From: a virus
Length of the DNA stretch: 20,413 bases
Reading direction: 5' to 3' (one strand)
Virus record (IMG/VR): IMGVR_UViG_3300033148_004213
Coordinates: 1-20,413 of that record
The position numbers and the translations under genes are program-made. Position 1 is the stretch's first letter. The number at the start of each line of letters is the position of its first letter. Below, piece after piece: positions 1 through 6,284 of the stretch. Under the pieces are notes generated by a model. That model ran no database searches. It was not told the origin of the DNA and saw nothing but the letters and a program-made list of their open reading frames with translations.

Positions 1-1
1 A

Positions 2-160
2 TTTCACGGTCTATTTATTGAGTTAAAAAAATGCGGTAAGTCTAAAGTTAGTACAGAGCAAAATAAAAAATTAGAAGATTTAAAGTCAAAAGGTTTTGAG
101 GCATTGATTTGTTATGGTGCTGAAGATGCTTTAAATACCATTAAAAGCTATTTGGATTAA
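2..160 (+). CDS. VRR-NUC domain nuclease, C-terminal part (5' end outside window)
   Basis: The reading frame is open from the window edge and ends with TAA at 158-160, giving 52 residues of a protein whose start lies upstream. The fragment begins FHGLFIELKK and then has TEQNKKLEDLKSKGFEA and a C-terminal ALNTIKSYLD. This matches the last part of VRR-NUC (PD-(D/E)XK superfamily) domains: a strand carrying the E-x-K catalytic pair (IELK), a conserved glutamine in the following helix, and a final strand and helix. Phage stand-alone VRR-NUC proteins are small, roughly 90-150 residues, and usually sit in replication/recombination regions, where they are thought to cut branched or structured DNA. 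The first catalytic acidic residue is off the window. Family assignment is fairly secure; the exact substrate is unknown. Confidence 0.78.
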   Translation, partial: FHGLFIELKKCGKSKVSTEQNKKLEDLKSKGFEALICYGAEDALNTIKSYLD

Positions 161-180
161 TTAAATAGGAGATTCATCTT

Positions 181-223
181 AAAGTATTTTTCTCACCCAA
201 AAATAAGCCTAATTAAATACTTT
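181..223. repeat. AT-rich inverted repeat in the leader region
   Basis: AAAGTATTT at 181-189 is the exact reverse complement of AAATACTTT at 215-223, with a 25 nt spacer. It lies just after the nuclease stop codon. The arms are AT-rich and no T-run follows, so it is a poor intrinsic terminator. It could be a binding site for a dimeric regulator or a chance match. Confidence 0.3.
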
Positions 224-306
224 GACATATGACCCCTTGCAATATCCCCTCCGTAATTAAATTGATCATTGGCGTTATTTCACATAGTTGCAGTGCATAA
301 TATCCC

Positions 307-335
307 TTTATTTGTATGACAATATGTGTTATAAT
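307..335 (+). promoter_or_regulatory. Extended -10 promoter for the small early genes
   Basis: A perfect TATAAT at 330-335 is preceded by TG at 327-328, giving TGTTATAAT, the extended -10 form recognised by sigma-70-type RNA polymerase. The -35 position 17 bp upstream (TTTATT, 307-312) is weak, which is usual for extended -10 promoters. Transcription would start near 342, leaving a short leader before the strong ribosome binding site at 354-360 and the ATG at 366. Confidence 0.6.
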
Positions 336-365
336 ATATGTATAGAAACAAACAAAGGAGATCAC

Positions 366-530
366 ATGACCAAGCATTTTTACGTAGATACACTAGAAGA
401 GTTGGTTGAATCAATGATCCATACTGGATTACGTTATGAACAGATCATTGAGATTTTTGATCGCCTTGATGATGGTCCCGAAGAAGGATTAGTTGAGGCA
501 ATTATCAACAAGACATCAGAAAATGAATAA
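366..530 (+). CDS. Small acidic protein of unknown function
   Basis: This is a 54-residue protein. The start is set by AAAGGAG at 354-360, five bases before ATG 366. An ATG at 288 in the same frame would lie upstream of the predicted transcription start and adds residues that look like translated leader, so it was not used. The protein is strongly acidic: 14 D/E against 4 K/R by count. It has a pattern of short helices: DTLEELVESMIHTG, then EQIIEIFDRLDDG. No known domain was recognised. The order D-x3-L-x3-M-...-I-x-x-F-D loosely resembles the two paralogues at 917 and 1084, so it may be a distant member of the same family. It is the first gene of a small operon and overlaps the next start by a few bases. 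A host-takeover or anti-defence role is conceivable for such early genes but is not shown. Confidence 0.65.
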   Translation: MTKHFYVDTLEELVESMIHTGLRYEQIIEIFDRLDDGPEEGLVEAIINKTSENE

Positions 531-678
531 AAAAGGACGGCCAAGGAGGGCCGACTCTAAAAATAAAAGAATAAGCGCAAGCTTAACTCAAGAAAATTGG
601 GACTTGTTAATCGAAAGATTTGGATCGATTCAAGTTGCCGTAGATTTTATGATTAAAAAATTAAAGGGGGAATTATGA
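523..678 (+). CDS. Small basic ribbon-helix-helix-like protein
   Basis: The protein has 51 residues from ATG 523, which overlaps the preceding stop codon. A TTG at 493 in the same frame has an AAGGA-like site (484-488) in front of it and would add 10 residues; ATG 523 has no clear ribosome site and would rely on coupling, so the start is uncertain. The N-terminus is very basic (MNKKGRPRRADSKNKR). It is followed by a strand-like RISASLT, a helix QENWDLLIERFG and a helix SIQVAVDFMIKKLK. That strand-helix-helix order is the layout of Arc/CopG/MetJ-type DNA-binding dimers, in which the strand enters the major groove. This is inferred from pattern only. Placed first to second in the early operon, it could autoregulate the promoter at 307-335 or modulate host transcription. 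Confidence 0.6.
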   Translation: MNKKGRPRRADSKNKRISASLTQENWDLLIERFGSIQVAVDFMIKKLKGEL

Positions 679-893
679 CTTTAAGAAATTTTAAAACAAT
701 ATATACGTCAATAGGTTATGAGGAAGGCAGGACTGAGGGGGTCGCCCTATTAGAGGAGACGCTTAGTGATGGATCACTAGCATATTCAATCAAAAGCTAT
801 GATAGTTACGATGATGAATTTTTAGTTGACTGTGTGGATGAAGTTACTGCCAAGGCATTGCTTGAGGTATTAATAAAAGCTCAAGGTCTATAA
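675..893 (+). CDS. Small acidic protein of unknown function
   Basis: The protein has 72 residues. Its ATG overlaps the previous stop as ATGA, and AAAGGGGG at 663-670 is a good ribosome binding site four bases upstream. The product is acidic (14 D/E, 6 K/R). It seems to have an N-terminal strand-rich half (TIYTSIGYEEGRTEGVALLEE), a middle with SLAYSIKSYDSYDDEF, and a C-terminal helix (DEVTAKALLEVLIKAQGL). No signal peptide, membrane segment or known motif was seen. The overlapping arrangement implies translation coupled to the RHH-like gene before it. Function unknown. Confidence 0.65.
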   Translation: MTLRNFKTIYTSIGYEEGRTEGVALLEETLSDGSLAYSIKSYDSYDDEFLVDCVDEVTAKALLEVLIKAQGL

Positions 894-916
894 TTAAAAA
901 ACTAAAGGAGTAACAA

Positions 917-1069
917 ATGGACAACACAATTTATATAATTGCAGTACGATGCCAAGACGATGACAACTTCATTGCTGAATTCTACGACCCAGCAGATTTA
1001 ATGAATTTCTTCATGGATATGCAAGACAAAGGCTGCCCAAATGAAATGGCGATAGCAGTACTTGATTAA
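917..1069 (+). CDS. Very small acidic protein, paralogue of the next gene
   Basis: The protein has 50 residues from ATG 917, with AAAGGAG at 904-910 six bases upstream, ending in TAA at 1067-1069. It is short enough to be missed by usual length cut-offs. It contains 11 D/E and only 2 K/R. The core EFYDPADLMNFFMDMQDKG aligns without gaps to EFDDPADLMNTMMSLCDDG in the next gene, and both share an identical 22-base DNA block (984-1005 and 1154-1175). The pair is therefore a tandem duplication. The predicted form is strand (TIYIIAVRC), strand (NFIAEFYD), helix, short strand (MAIAVLD). No known function is recognised. High acidity at this size is compatible with a DNA-mimic or inhibitor, but that is only inference. 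Confidence 0.68.
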   Translation: MDNTIYIIAVRCQDDDNFIAEFYDPADLMNFFMDMQDKGCPNEMAIAVLD

Positions 1070-1175
1070 TAAAGAGGGGGTAAATGATGAATAAAGAATA
1101 TTACATATTATTTATATGGTCGTTAATTGGGAATAGCATAAGGCTAGAGTTTGACGACCCAGCAGATTTAATGAA
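984..1175 (+). repeat. Direct repeat marking the tandem gene duplication
   Basis: A 22-base block at 984-1005 is repeated exactly at 1154-1175, a 170-base offset. Each copy starts ACGACCCAGCAG and encodes the DPADLMN core of one of two adjacent small genes. Sequence on either side has diverged more, which suggests an old duplication with this core under constraint. Confidence 0.75.
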
Positions 1176-1269
1176 CACCATGATGTCCTTGTGTGATGAT
1201 GGATACGATGGAGCAATGACAATAGAATTATTTGATCAATCCGGCTTAACATTAGTAGAAGTTGACTAA
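1084..1269 (+). CDS. Very small acidic protein, paralogue of the preceding gene
   Basis: The protein has 61 residues starting at ATG 1084 (a second ATG follows at once at 1087), after a G-rich ribosome site AGAGGGGG at 1073-1080. It contains 12 D/E and 2 K/R. It opens with two strand-like segments (EYYILFIWSLIG, SIRLEF) and then the DPADLMN core shared with the previous gene. It is about ten residues longer at the C-terminus (LFDQSGLTLVEVD). It is the last gene of the small-gene block; beyond its stop lie 164 bases without a gene. Function unknown; duplication followed by divergence suggests two related targets or a dosage benefit. Confidence 0.67.
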   Translation: MMNKEYYILFIWSLIGNSIRLEFDDPADLMNTMMSLCDDGYDGAMTIELFDQSGLTLVEVD

Positions 1270-1278
1270 CCCACTTCC

Positions 1279-1307
1279 TTGACCTCACCTCAAATCCCAA
1301 TTATTCT
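1279..1307 (+). promoter_or_regulatory. Candidate sigma-70 promoter upstream of the hairpin
   Basis: TTGACC at 1279-1284 and TATTCT at 1302-1307 are separated by 17 bp. Each hexamer matches consensus at four or five positions. A transcript from here would begin about 30 bases before the hairpin at 1346-1386 and would carry it in its leader. It could also be a chance match in AT-rich DNA. Confidence 0.33.
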
Positions 1308-1345
1308 ATTATAGTTCTCAACCATGGATGGTATTAATGAGATCA

Positions 1346-1386
1346 AGGGGCACCGTGGGTATAGCTTTCTTCCCACATATGCCCCT
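1346..1386 (+). terminator. Strong two-part hairpin; terminator or structured leader
   Basis: AGGGGCA at 1346-1352 pairs with TGCCCCT at 1380-1386. Inside, TGGG (1356-1359) pairs with CCCA (1372-1375), leaving a small internal bulge and a 12-base loop. It is the most G+C-rich structure in the non-coding DNA of this window. The following bases (CTATTTG) are only moderately T-rich, so it is at best a weak intrinsic terminator closing the small-gene operon. A leader RNA element controlling the methyltransferase gene 48 bases downstream is the alternative. Confidence 0.5.
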
Positions 1387-1390
1387 CTAT

Positions 1391-1419
1391 TTGACAAAAA
1401 TGATCTAATATTCAATACT
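1391..1419 (+). promoter_or_regulatory. Candidate promoter for the methyltransferase gene
   Basis: A perfect TTGACA at 1391-1396 is followed after 17 bp by AATACT at 1414-1419, which matches TATAAT at four of six positions. Transcription would begin around 1426, only a few bases before the GTG at 1434, giving an almost leaderless message. It lies directly after the hairpin, as expected where one transcription unit ends and another begins. Confidence 0.45.
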
Positions 1420-1433
1420 GATGATTAACCTTT

Positions 1434-2666
1434 GTGAGGTGCCTCATCGAAATCAAATCAAAAGAAATTAAAATTGTTCCAATTGAAAAATTAACTCCCA
1501 ACCCTAAAAATGAAAACGTCCACTCTGATAAACAAATAGAAGTGCTGGCTAAAATCATTGATGCAAACGGATTTAGAATCCCCTTAGTTGTCTCCAATAG
1601 GTCTGGTTATATTGAGTCAGGGTGTGGTCGATATGCTGCTGCTAAATTAAGAGAATGGGATGAGCTACCAGTTATCTATCAAGACTTTGAAAATGAAGCT
1701 GAGGAAACTCGACATAGATTAGCAGATAACGAAATTGCACGTCACGCCCAACTTGATGAATCTAAAATGTTGGATAATTTGAAAGATTTAGATTTTGATT
1801 TAGATACCTTCGATTTTTCTGAAATCGGATTGCTGGACTTCGAATTGCCTCAAGTTGAAGTTGTTGGTGAATGTGACGAAGATGAAATACCTGAAGTAAA
1901 AAATGATCCCGTGACAATTCGTGGTGATGTTTGGTTGCTTGGTGATCATCGTTTGAAATGTGGAGATTCCACAATGGTCGACGACGTAGAAGACCTAATG
2001 AATAGCGAGAAGGCCGATATGGTTTTTACTGACCCACCCTACGGGTATTCCTACGAGAGTAACTATCAATCAAAGCATGAAGAACTAAAAAACGACGATA
2101 AGATATTAGATTTTTTACCTATTGCAAGTGCTAATATGTCCCACGACTCAACGATATATTTATGCGGTAGTCATCAGACAATAGATAAATGGAAGCCGTT
2201 GGTTGAGGATAGTTTTAATTATAAAAATATGATTGTTTGGAAAAAAAATAATTGGTCAATGGGTGATTTAAAAGGCGCGTTTGCAGGTCAACACGAGTTA
2301 ATTATTTTTGCATCAAAAGGCAAGAATACAATAATAGGAAAAAGGGATACTGACGTGTGGTCTTTTGATAGGGTTCCACCAGAAAAGCATCCAACAATGA
2401 AGCCAGTCGATTTAATAGAATACGCTTTATCAAAATGGCAAAGCGGGAAAGTTCTTGATTTATTTCTCGGCTCCGGTTCAACTCTAATTGCTTGTCACAA
2501 GACAGGGAGACGTTGCTTTGGAATGGAAATTTCAGAACATTATTGTGACGTAATTATTCAAAGGTTCCAAAAGTTCAGCGGCAAAGAAGCCAAACTCGAA
2601 TCAACTGGCAAAACCTATAACGAATTACTAGCGCTAAAAGAAGACAGCATCCCTCGGAGTTGTTAA
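1434..2666 (+). CDS. ParB-like domain fused to N4/N6 DNA methyltransferase
   Basis: The 410-residue protein has an N-terminal ParB/Spo0J-like nuclease-fold domain (about residues 12-105). It opens EIKIVPIEKLTPNPKN and includes ESGCGRYAAAKL, equivalent to the GxxRxxAAK box of that family, and LADNEIARHAQLDE. The C-terminal half (about 160-385) is an amino-methyltransferase: CGDST, then DPPY at 200-203 (target-base motif IV), then VLDLFLGSGST at 340-350 (S-adenosylmethionine motif I), and FGMEIS. Motif IV before motif I is the beta-class order. It should methylate adenine N6 or cytosine N4 in a short DNA motif. No restriction partner is nearby, so it is an orphan, likely protecting phage DNA or marking it. 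The start is GTG with no clear ribosome site, possibly leaderless; no other normal start codon is near. It lies directly upstream of the terminase genes, an arrangement common in phages. Confidence 0.9.
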   Translation: MRCLIEIKSKEIKIVPIEKLTPNPKNENVHSDKQIEVLAKIIDANGFRIPLVVSNRSGYIESGCGRYAAAKLREWDELPVIYQDFENEAEETRHRLADNEIARHAQLDESKMLDNLKDLDFDLDTFDFSEIGLLDFELPQVEVVGECDEDEIPEVKNDPVTIRGDVWLLGDHRLKCGDSTMVDDVEDLMNSEKADMVFTDPPYGYSYESNYQSKHEELKNDDKILDFLPIASANMSHDSTIYLCGSHQTIDKWKPLVEDSFNYKNMIVWKKNNWSMGDLKGAFAGQHELIIFASKGKNTIIGKRDTDVWSFDRVPPEKHPTMKPVDLIEYALSKWQSGKVLDLFLGSGSTLIACHKTGRRCFGMEISEHYCDVIIQRFQKFSGKEAKLESTGKTYNELLALKEDSIPRSC

Positions 2667-2687
2667 TGTTTGAAAATATGCTACAAT
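2660..2687 (+). promoter_or_regulatory. Extended -10 promoter for the late morphogenesis operon
   Basis: TACAAT at 2682-2687 is preceded by TG at 2679-2680, giving TGCTACAAT, an extended -10 element. TTGTTA at 2660-2665 is a partial -35 at 16 bp spacing. Transcription would start near 2694, about 26 bases before the small terminase ATG. It resembles the promoter at 307-335 (AATATG shortly before the -10), so both may use the same host polymerase form. Confidence 0.5.
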
Positions 2688-2719
2688 CTAACCAACAACA
2701 TAATCAAGGGTAGAAAATT

Positions 2720-3082
2720 ATGCCTGCAGGCGCCCCTACAAAATACAAACAAGAATACTGTCAAATGCTGATAGACCACATGGCACAAGGTTTATCATTC
2801 AAATCTTTCGCCGGACTAATTAGCGTTAACTACGATACTCTATTCGAATGGTGCAAAGTTCACTCTGAATTTTCCGAGTCCAAAAAGATTGGCCAACCTA
2901 AAAGCCTCTACATGTACGAGAAAACTATATGGGCAGCAACCCATGGTAAAATAGAAAACTTTAACAATACCGCAGCGGTTTGGTTTGGTAAAAATGTCCA
3001 CGGTTGGACTGATAAGCAAGAAGTATCCATTGACGCTGGCAAAATAGAAATCAATATAAGTGACAACGAATCCAAGCTTTAA
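2720..3082 (+). CDS. terS: Terminase small subunit (DNA recognition)
   Basis: This 120-residue protein starts MPAGAPTKYKQEYCQMLIDH, typical of a widespread family of phage DNA-packaging small subunits. It is followed by a helix-turn-helix-like stretch (about residues 24-46: LSFKSFAGLI, then YDTLFEWCKVH). The middle (SLYMYEKTIWAATHGKI) and the ending AVWFGKNVHGWTDKQEV also fit the family. Small terminase binds the phage packaging start site as a ring and hands DNA to the large subunit. ATG 2720 is preceded by AAGGG about ten bases upstream. The large terminase gene begins within its last codons, so the two are translationally coupled. Length is normal for the family. Confidence 0.85.
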   Translation: MPAGAPTKYKQEYCQMLIDHMAQGLSFKSFAGLISVNYDTLFEWCKVHSEFSESKKIGQPKSLYMYEKTIWAATHGKIENFNNTAAVWFGKNVHGWTDKQEVSIDAGKIEINISDNESKL

Positions 3083-4331
3083 AAATACAATTACTCAAGA
3101 TGAGGCAGTAAAAAAAATAGTCTCATCGCTAGCAACAGACTTTTGCCTCTATGGTTCTTCTCGTAGTGGTAAATCTTTTATTATAATGAAAGCAATTATT
3201 GTTCGAGCATCCAAGGCAATGTCTGACCACATAATTGTTAGAGAAACATTTAGCGCTGCAAAGATTTCTATTTGGCAAAAAACCTTACCCGATGTTTTAA
3301 GAATAGCGTTTCCTAATTTAAAACATACAATGAATAAATCAGATTATGTCTGCACTTTAGCAAATGGATCAACAATAAAAATAGCCGGGCTAGATGATGA
3401 CAAAAGAATAGAGCGTTTACTTGGAACAGAATATAGTACGTTATGGATTAACGAATCTAATCAAGTGCCTTATGCTGGTGTTAATAAATTAAAAACCAGA
3501 TTAGCTCAAAAAAATATACTAAAAAAATTGGTCTTTTATGATCTTAACCCTACAAAAACTAGCTCCTGGGTTTACCAATTGTTTGAACAAAAGATTGATC
3601 CACAAGATGGGGAGATGCTAGATAATCCAAAAGATTTTGAATCTTTTCAAATGAACATTCAAGGCAATCTAGAAAACGTTGATGAGAATTATCTGAAAAT
3701 GTTATCTAAACTTCCTGAGAAAGAAAAATTAAGATTTCTACTCGGAGAGTTTGACTCTGATAATTCAGGCGCTGCCGTTTATGCATTCAACAGGGAAGAG
3801 CATATTGATGAAAAAGCCGAGAGACTACCAGGAACTGACTGGGTCGGAAGTGATTTTAACATTGCTTATAACTCAGATGTTTTGGCCAGTGGTCATGCCA
3901 ATGGAATTCATGTATGGAATGAAATACAGATAGCTGGTGATACTTTTAAGAAGTGTAGTGAGTTGAAAAATAAAGGGGTAAGTGGTGCGAGTATCGTTGC
4001 AGATTCCACTGGTAAAGCGAGAAGAACATCGGGTAAATCAGATCATATTATTTTAAGAGAAGCTGGCTTTGAAATCATCCCAACAGTTAACCCATTAGTG
4101 ATAGACAAGATTGCTAATCTTAATCGTTGTTTTACTTTGGGCTTAATTAAAATTCATCCACGTTGTAAAAAGTTAATCAGAGACCTTATGCAGCTAGTAT
4201 GGGATAAAAATATGAAGCTTGACCAAAAAACTGATCCGAGTTTATCACATCTGGTTGACGCGCTCGCCTATCTTTGTTGGAAATTATACCCCTTGAAAAC
4301 CAACAGAAAGTCAACTACAATAGCATTATAA
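3060..4331 (+). CDS. terL: Terminase large subunit (packaging ATPase and nuclease)
   Basis: The 423-residue packaging motor has both domains intact. ATPase: Walker A GSSRSGKS at 32-39; Walker B STLWINE at 126-132 with catalytic E132 (N131 stands where many relatives have D); coupling motif LVFYDLNPT about 30 residues on. Nuclease (RNase H fold): aspartates at D265 (WVGSDFN), D315 (IVADSTG) and D400 (LVDALAY), the expected triad. It pumps DNA through the portal into the prohead using ATP and cuts the concatemer. The start is GTG at 3060, overlapping the small subunit by 23 bases, with no strong ribosome site; a later start would remove the Walker A region. No intron or frameshift was seen. Confidence 0.93.
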   Translation: MTTNPSFKNTITQDEAVKKIVSSLATDFCLYGSSRSGKSFIIMKAIIVRASKAMSDHIIVRETFSAAKISIWQKTLPDVLRIAFPNLKHTMNKSDYVCTLANGSTIKIAGLDDDKRIERLLGTEYSTLWINESNQVPYAGVNKLKTRLAQKNILKKLVFYDLNPTKTSSWVYQLFEQKIDPQDGEMLDNPKDFESFQMNIQGNLENVDENYLKMLSKLPEKEKLRFLLGEFDSDNSGAAVYAFNREEHIDEKAERLPGTDWVGSDFNIAYNSDVLASGHANGIHVWNEIQIAGDTFKKCSELKNKGVSGASIVADSTGKARRTSGKSDHIILREAGFEIIPTVNPLVIDKIANLNRCFTLGLIKIHPRCKKLIRDLMQLVWDKNMKLDQKTDPSLSHLVDALAYLCWKLYPLKTNRKSTTIAL

Positions 4332-4354
4332 AACATTTTTTAAGGATGAAATAC

Positions 4355-5719
4355 ATGAATCCAGCTCTACTGAAGGAGATTTTAGAAGCGATAAAAGCCA
4401 ACGAATCTACTAGTGCATATAATCAAAAAGTATTTGAAATATTAGAAGGCGGTTTATTAAACCATATAGTAGAATCTTTAGCTCAAGAATTATCTGAGAA
4501 GAATCTAAAAGATGCTATAACAAGAGCAGCTCCAATAAATGTACTTAGAAAAATAATAGACAAACTTACTAAGTTGTATTCTCAGGACCCTACGAGAACC
4601 ACCGATAACCCTGCCGACCAAGAATTAGTTGATTTTTATACGAAACAAATGCGCCTTAATCATCACATGAACAATGGTAATAGCAATTTTAACTCCTATA
4701 AAAATACTTCTCTTGAAATATATCTTGATGGTAATAAGCTCCAAACGAGAGCGTTGCCCTCATCTCAATTCATGCCTTATTCAAACAATTTAATCAATCC
4801 TCTTATCCCAACTCACATGGTTAAGTTTATGGGAAAAACCTCTGATAATAAAAATCTATTTTGGGTTTACTCAGATGAAGAATTCCATGTAATTGATGAC
4901 CATGGTGGGTCTTACAAAATGGACGAGGATGATGTTAATCCTTATGGCATCATTCCATTTACCTATGTTAATCGTTCAGAGTATTCACTCATTCCACATA
5001 TTGATAGCGATACTTATCAAATGGCAGTGCTTATCGGTAAGCTATTGGTAGACATTAATTTCTCATCTAAATATTTAGCTAACCCCATTTTATTTGGTGT
5101 TGACCTCAACATGGATCAGTTAGAAAGATCTCCTAACATATTTTGGAACCTTAAATCAGAAGATGATAAGAAGCCCGAGATTGGCGTCGTTAAAGCAGAG
5201 GCCGATATTGCTGCTCAAATGGAAAATGTTATTCAGCAAGTATCTCTATGGTTACAAACTAGAAACATCAGACCGGGGACAGTTGGAAGTGTCAGTGGTG
5301 ATAAAGCAGCGTCAGGCATCTCACTTGTAATTCAACAAATGGATACAACTGAAGATGTTAACCGACAAAAAGGTTATTTCGAGAGAGCAGAGCAGGACTT
5401 CTGGGTACGTCTCGCAACAATTCATAATTACCTAGCAGCAGCTGGTAAATTAAATAACAGGGCAATGTTTACTAACCCAGAACTATTAGAAGTATCAATT
5501 GAGTACCAGTCAGCAGAAGTTATTGAAGATAGAACTACGGTAATTGAAAGAACAGTAGTTCAGCTACAAGCAGGCATACTCTCCAAAAGAAGCGCAATCG
5601 AGCAACTCTACCCAAAGTTATCTGAGCAAGAAATTGATATGAAATTAGATGAATTAAAAAACGAACAACCAGCTTTTAATATAATGGTGGATGATGGGAT
5701 TAATAAGGAAACGGTCTAG
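4355..5719 (+). CDS. Portal protein
   Basis: The 454-residue protein follows the large terminase, as portal genes usually do. The start at ATG 4355 is supported by AAGGA at 4342-4346, eight bases upstream; an ATG at 4346 sits on that ribosome site and is less likely. Portal-like features include an early segment INVLRKIIDKLTKLYSQDP; the stretch NPYGIIPFTYVN (wing region); a region near LLVDINFSSKYLANP; the segment KAASGISLVIQQMDTTEDV followed by a long helix (stem/clip area); and a C-terminal part AGILSKRSAIEQLYPKLSEQE, common in portals. Twelve copies form the ring at one capsid vertex through which DNA enters and leaves and on which the head-tail adaptors sit. Its 3' end overlaps the next gene by 29 bases. 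Confidence 0.87.
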   Translation: MNPALLKEILEAIKANESTSAYNQKVFEILEGGLLNHIVESLAQELSEKNLKDAITRAAPINVLRKIIDKLTKLYSQDPTRTTDNPADQELVDFYTKQMRLNHHMNNGNSNFNSYKNTSLEIYLDGNKLQTRALPSSQFMPYSNNLINPLIPTHMVKFMGKTSDNKNLFWVYSDEEFHVIDDHGGSYKMDEDDVNPYGIIPFTYVNRSEYSLIPHIDSDTYQMAVLIGKLLVDINFSSKYLANPILFGVDLNMDQLERSPNIFWNLKSEDDKKPEIGVVKAEADIAAQMENVIQQVSLWLQTRNIRPGTVGSVSGDKAASGISLVIQQMDTTEDVNRQKGYFERAEQDFWVRLATIHNYLAAAGKLNNRAMFTNPELLEVSIEYQSAEVIEDRTTVIERTVVQLQAGILSKRSAIEQLYPKLSEQEIDMKLDELKNEQPAFNIMVDDGINKETV

Positions 5720-6284
5720 CGACATTCCAAAAGACTATACTCCAGCAGAGAGAAAAGCGATCACTGAGGACGTTGTTGCATTCATTCGTCAACGTACAGA
5801 CAAAGGTATCGATAGAAACAATAAATCATTTCCCAAGTACTCTAAAGCTTATATGAAATCTAATGAGTTTAAAGAAGCGGGTAAATCATCGAAGGTTAAT
5901 TTAAAACTGTCCCACGACATGATGTCAGCACTCAAAGCACTGCCTTCAAACAGTGGGAGCATAACGTATGGGTACGAAAAAGGATCCCCCGAGATTGGTA
6001 AAGTGGACGGCAATGTTCGAGGGACTTATGGTCAGAGAGTTTCCACTAGCAAAAAACGGGATTTTCTTGGGATATCGCGAGGCGATCTTTCTAACATACT
6101 TAAAAAATACCCGATTAAAGACAGAGAGAAAAGTAAATCAAGAGCAGCGTTAATAAATGCAATAAGTGAATTATCAGACAAGCAAGCAAAGAAACTAGCA
6201 GTAGACATGGTTGCAGAAGATCAGATTACAATAGCACTAGCAAATATAGTGTTAGAGGAGCAAGGTCTTGACCCAATCGGATAA
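5691..6284 (+). CDS. Virion morphogenesis / adaptor-like protein, first of a related pair
   Basis: The 197-residue protein starts inside the end of the portal gene (ATG 5691, or ATG 5694 one codon later; no clear ribosome site, so coupling is likely). The sequence DYTPAERKAITEDVVAFI, then FPKYSKAYMKS, KLSHDMMSALKAL, SGSITYGYEKG, VRGTYGQ and KRDFLGISRGDL is characteristic of phage proteins related to tail-completion / Mu gpG-like virion morphogenesis proteins. The next gene shares its landmarks: a hydrophobic D-M-x-x-A turn, SGSI, and a closing F-G-I-S. In most siphophages such proteins are encoded after the capsid gene, not between portal and scaffold. The exact role (inner head component, adaptor, or tail completion) cannot be settled here. 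Confidence 0.68.
   Translation: MMGLIRKRSSDIPKDYTPAERKAITEDVVAFIRQRTDKGIDRNNKSFPKYSKAYMKSNEFKEAGKSSKVNLKLSHDMMSALKALPSNSGSITYGYEKGSPEIGKVDGNVRGTYGQRVSTSKKRDFLGISRGDLSNILKKYPIKDREKSKSRAALINAISELSDKQAKKLAVDMVAEDQITIALANIVLEEQGLDPIG

Noticed and set aside
167-171. AGGAG ribosome-site-like sequence after the nuclease stop
   Set aside because: No ATG, GTG or TTG with a lasting open frame follows at suitable spacing. It may be a remnant or chance.
222-227. Perfect TTGACA in the early leader
   Set aside because: No reasonable -10 hexamer at 15-19 bp spacing (bases there are C-rich).
288-365. Upstream ATG start extending the first small gene by 26 residues
   Set aside because: It lies before the predicted transcription start, has no ribosome site, and the added residues look like translated leader. 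ATG 366 has an ideal AAAGGAG.
1324-1428. 34-codon open frame from ATG 1324 ending five bases before the methyltransferase GTG
   Set aside because: It has no ribosome binding site, and it overlaps the hairpin and the TTGACA promoter. A leader peptide is possible but not supported.
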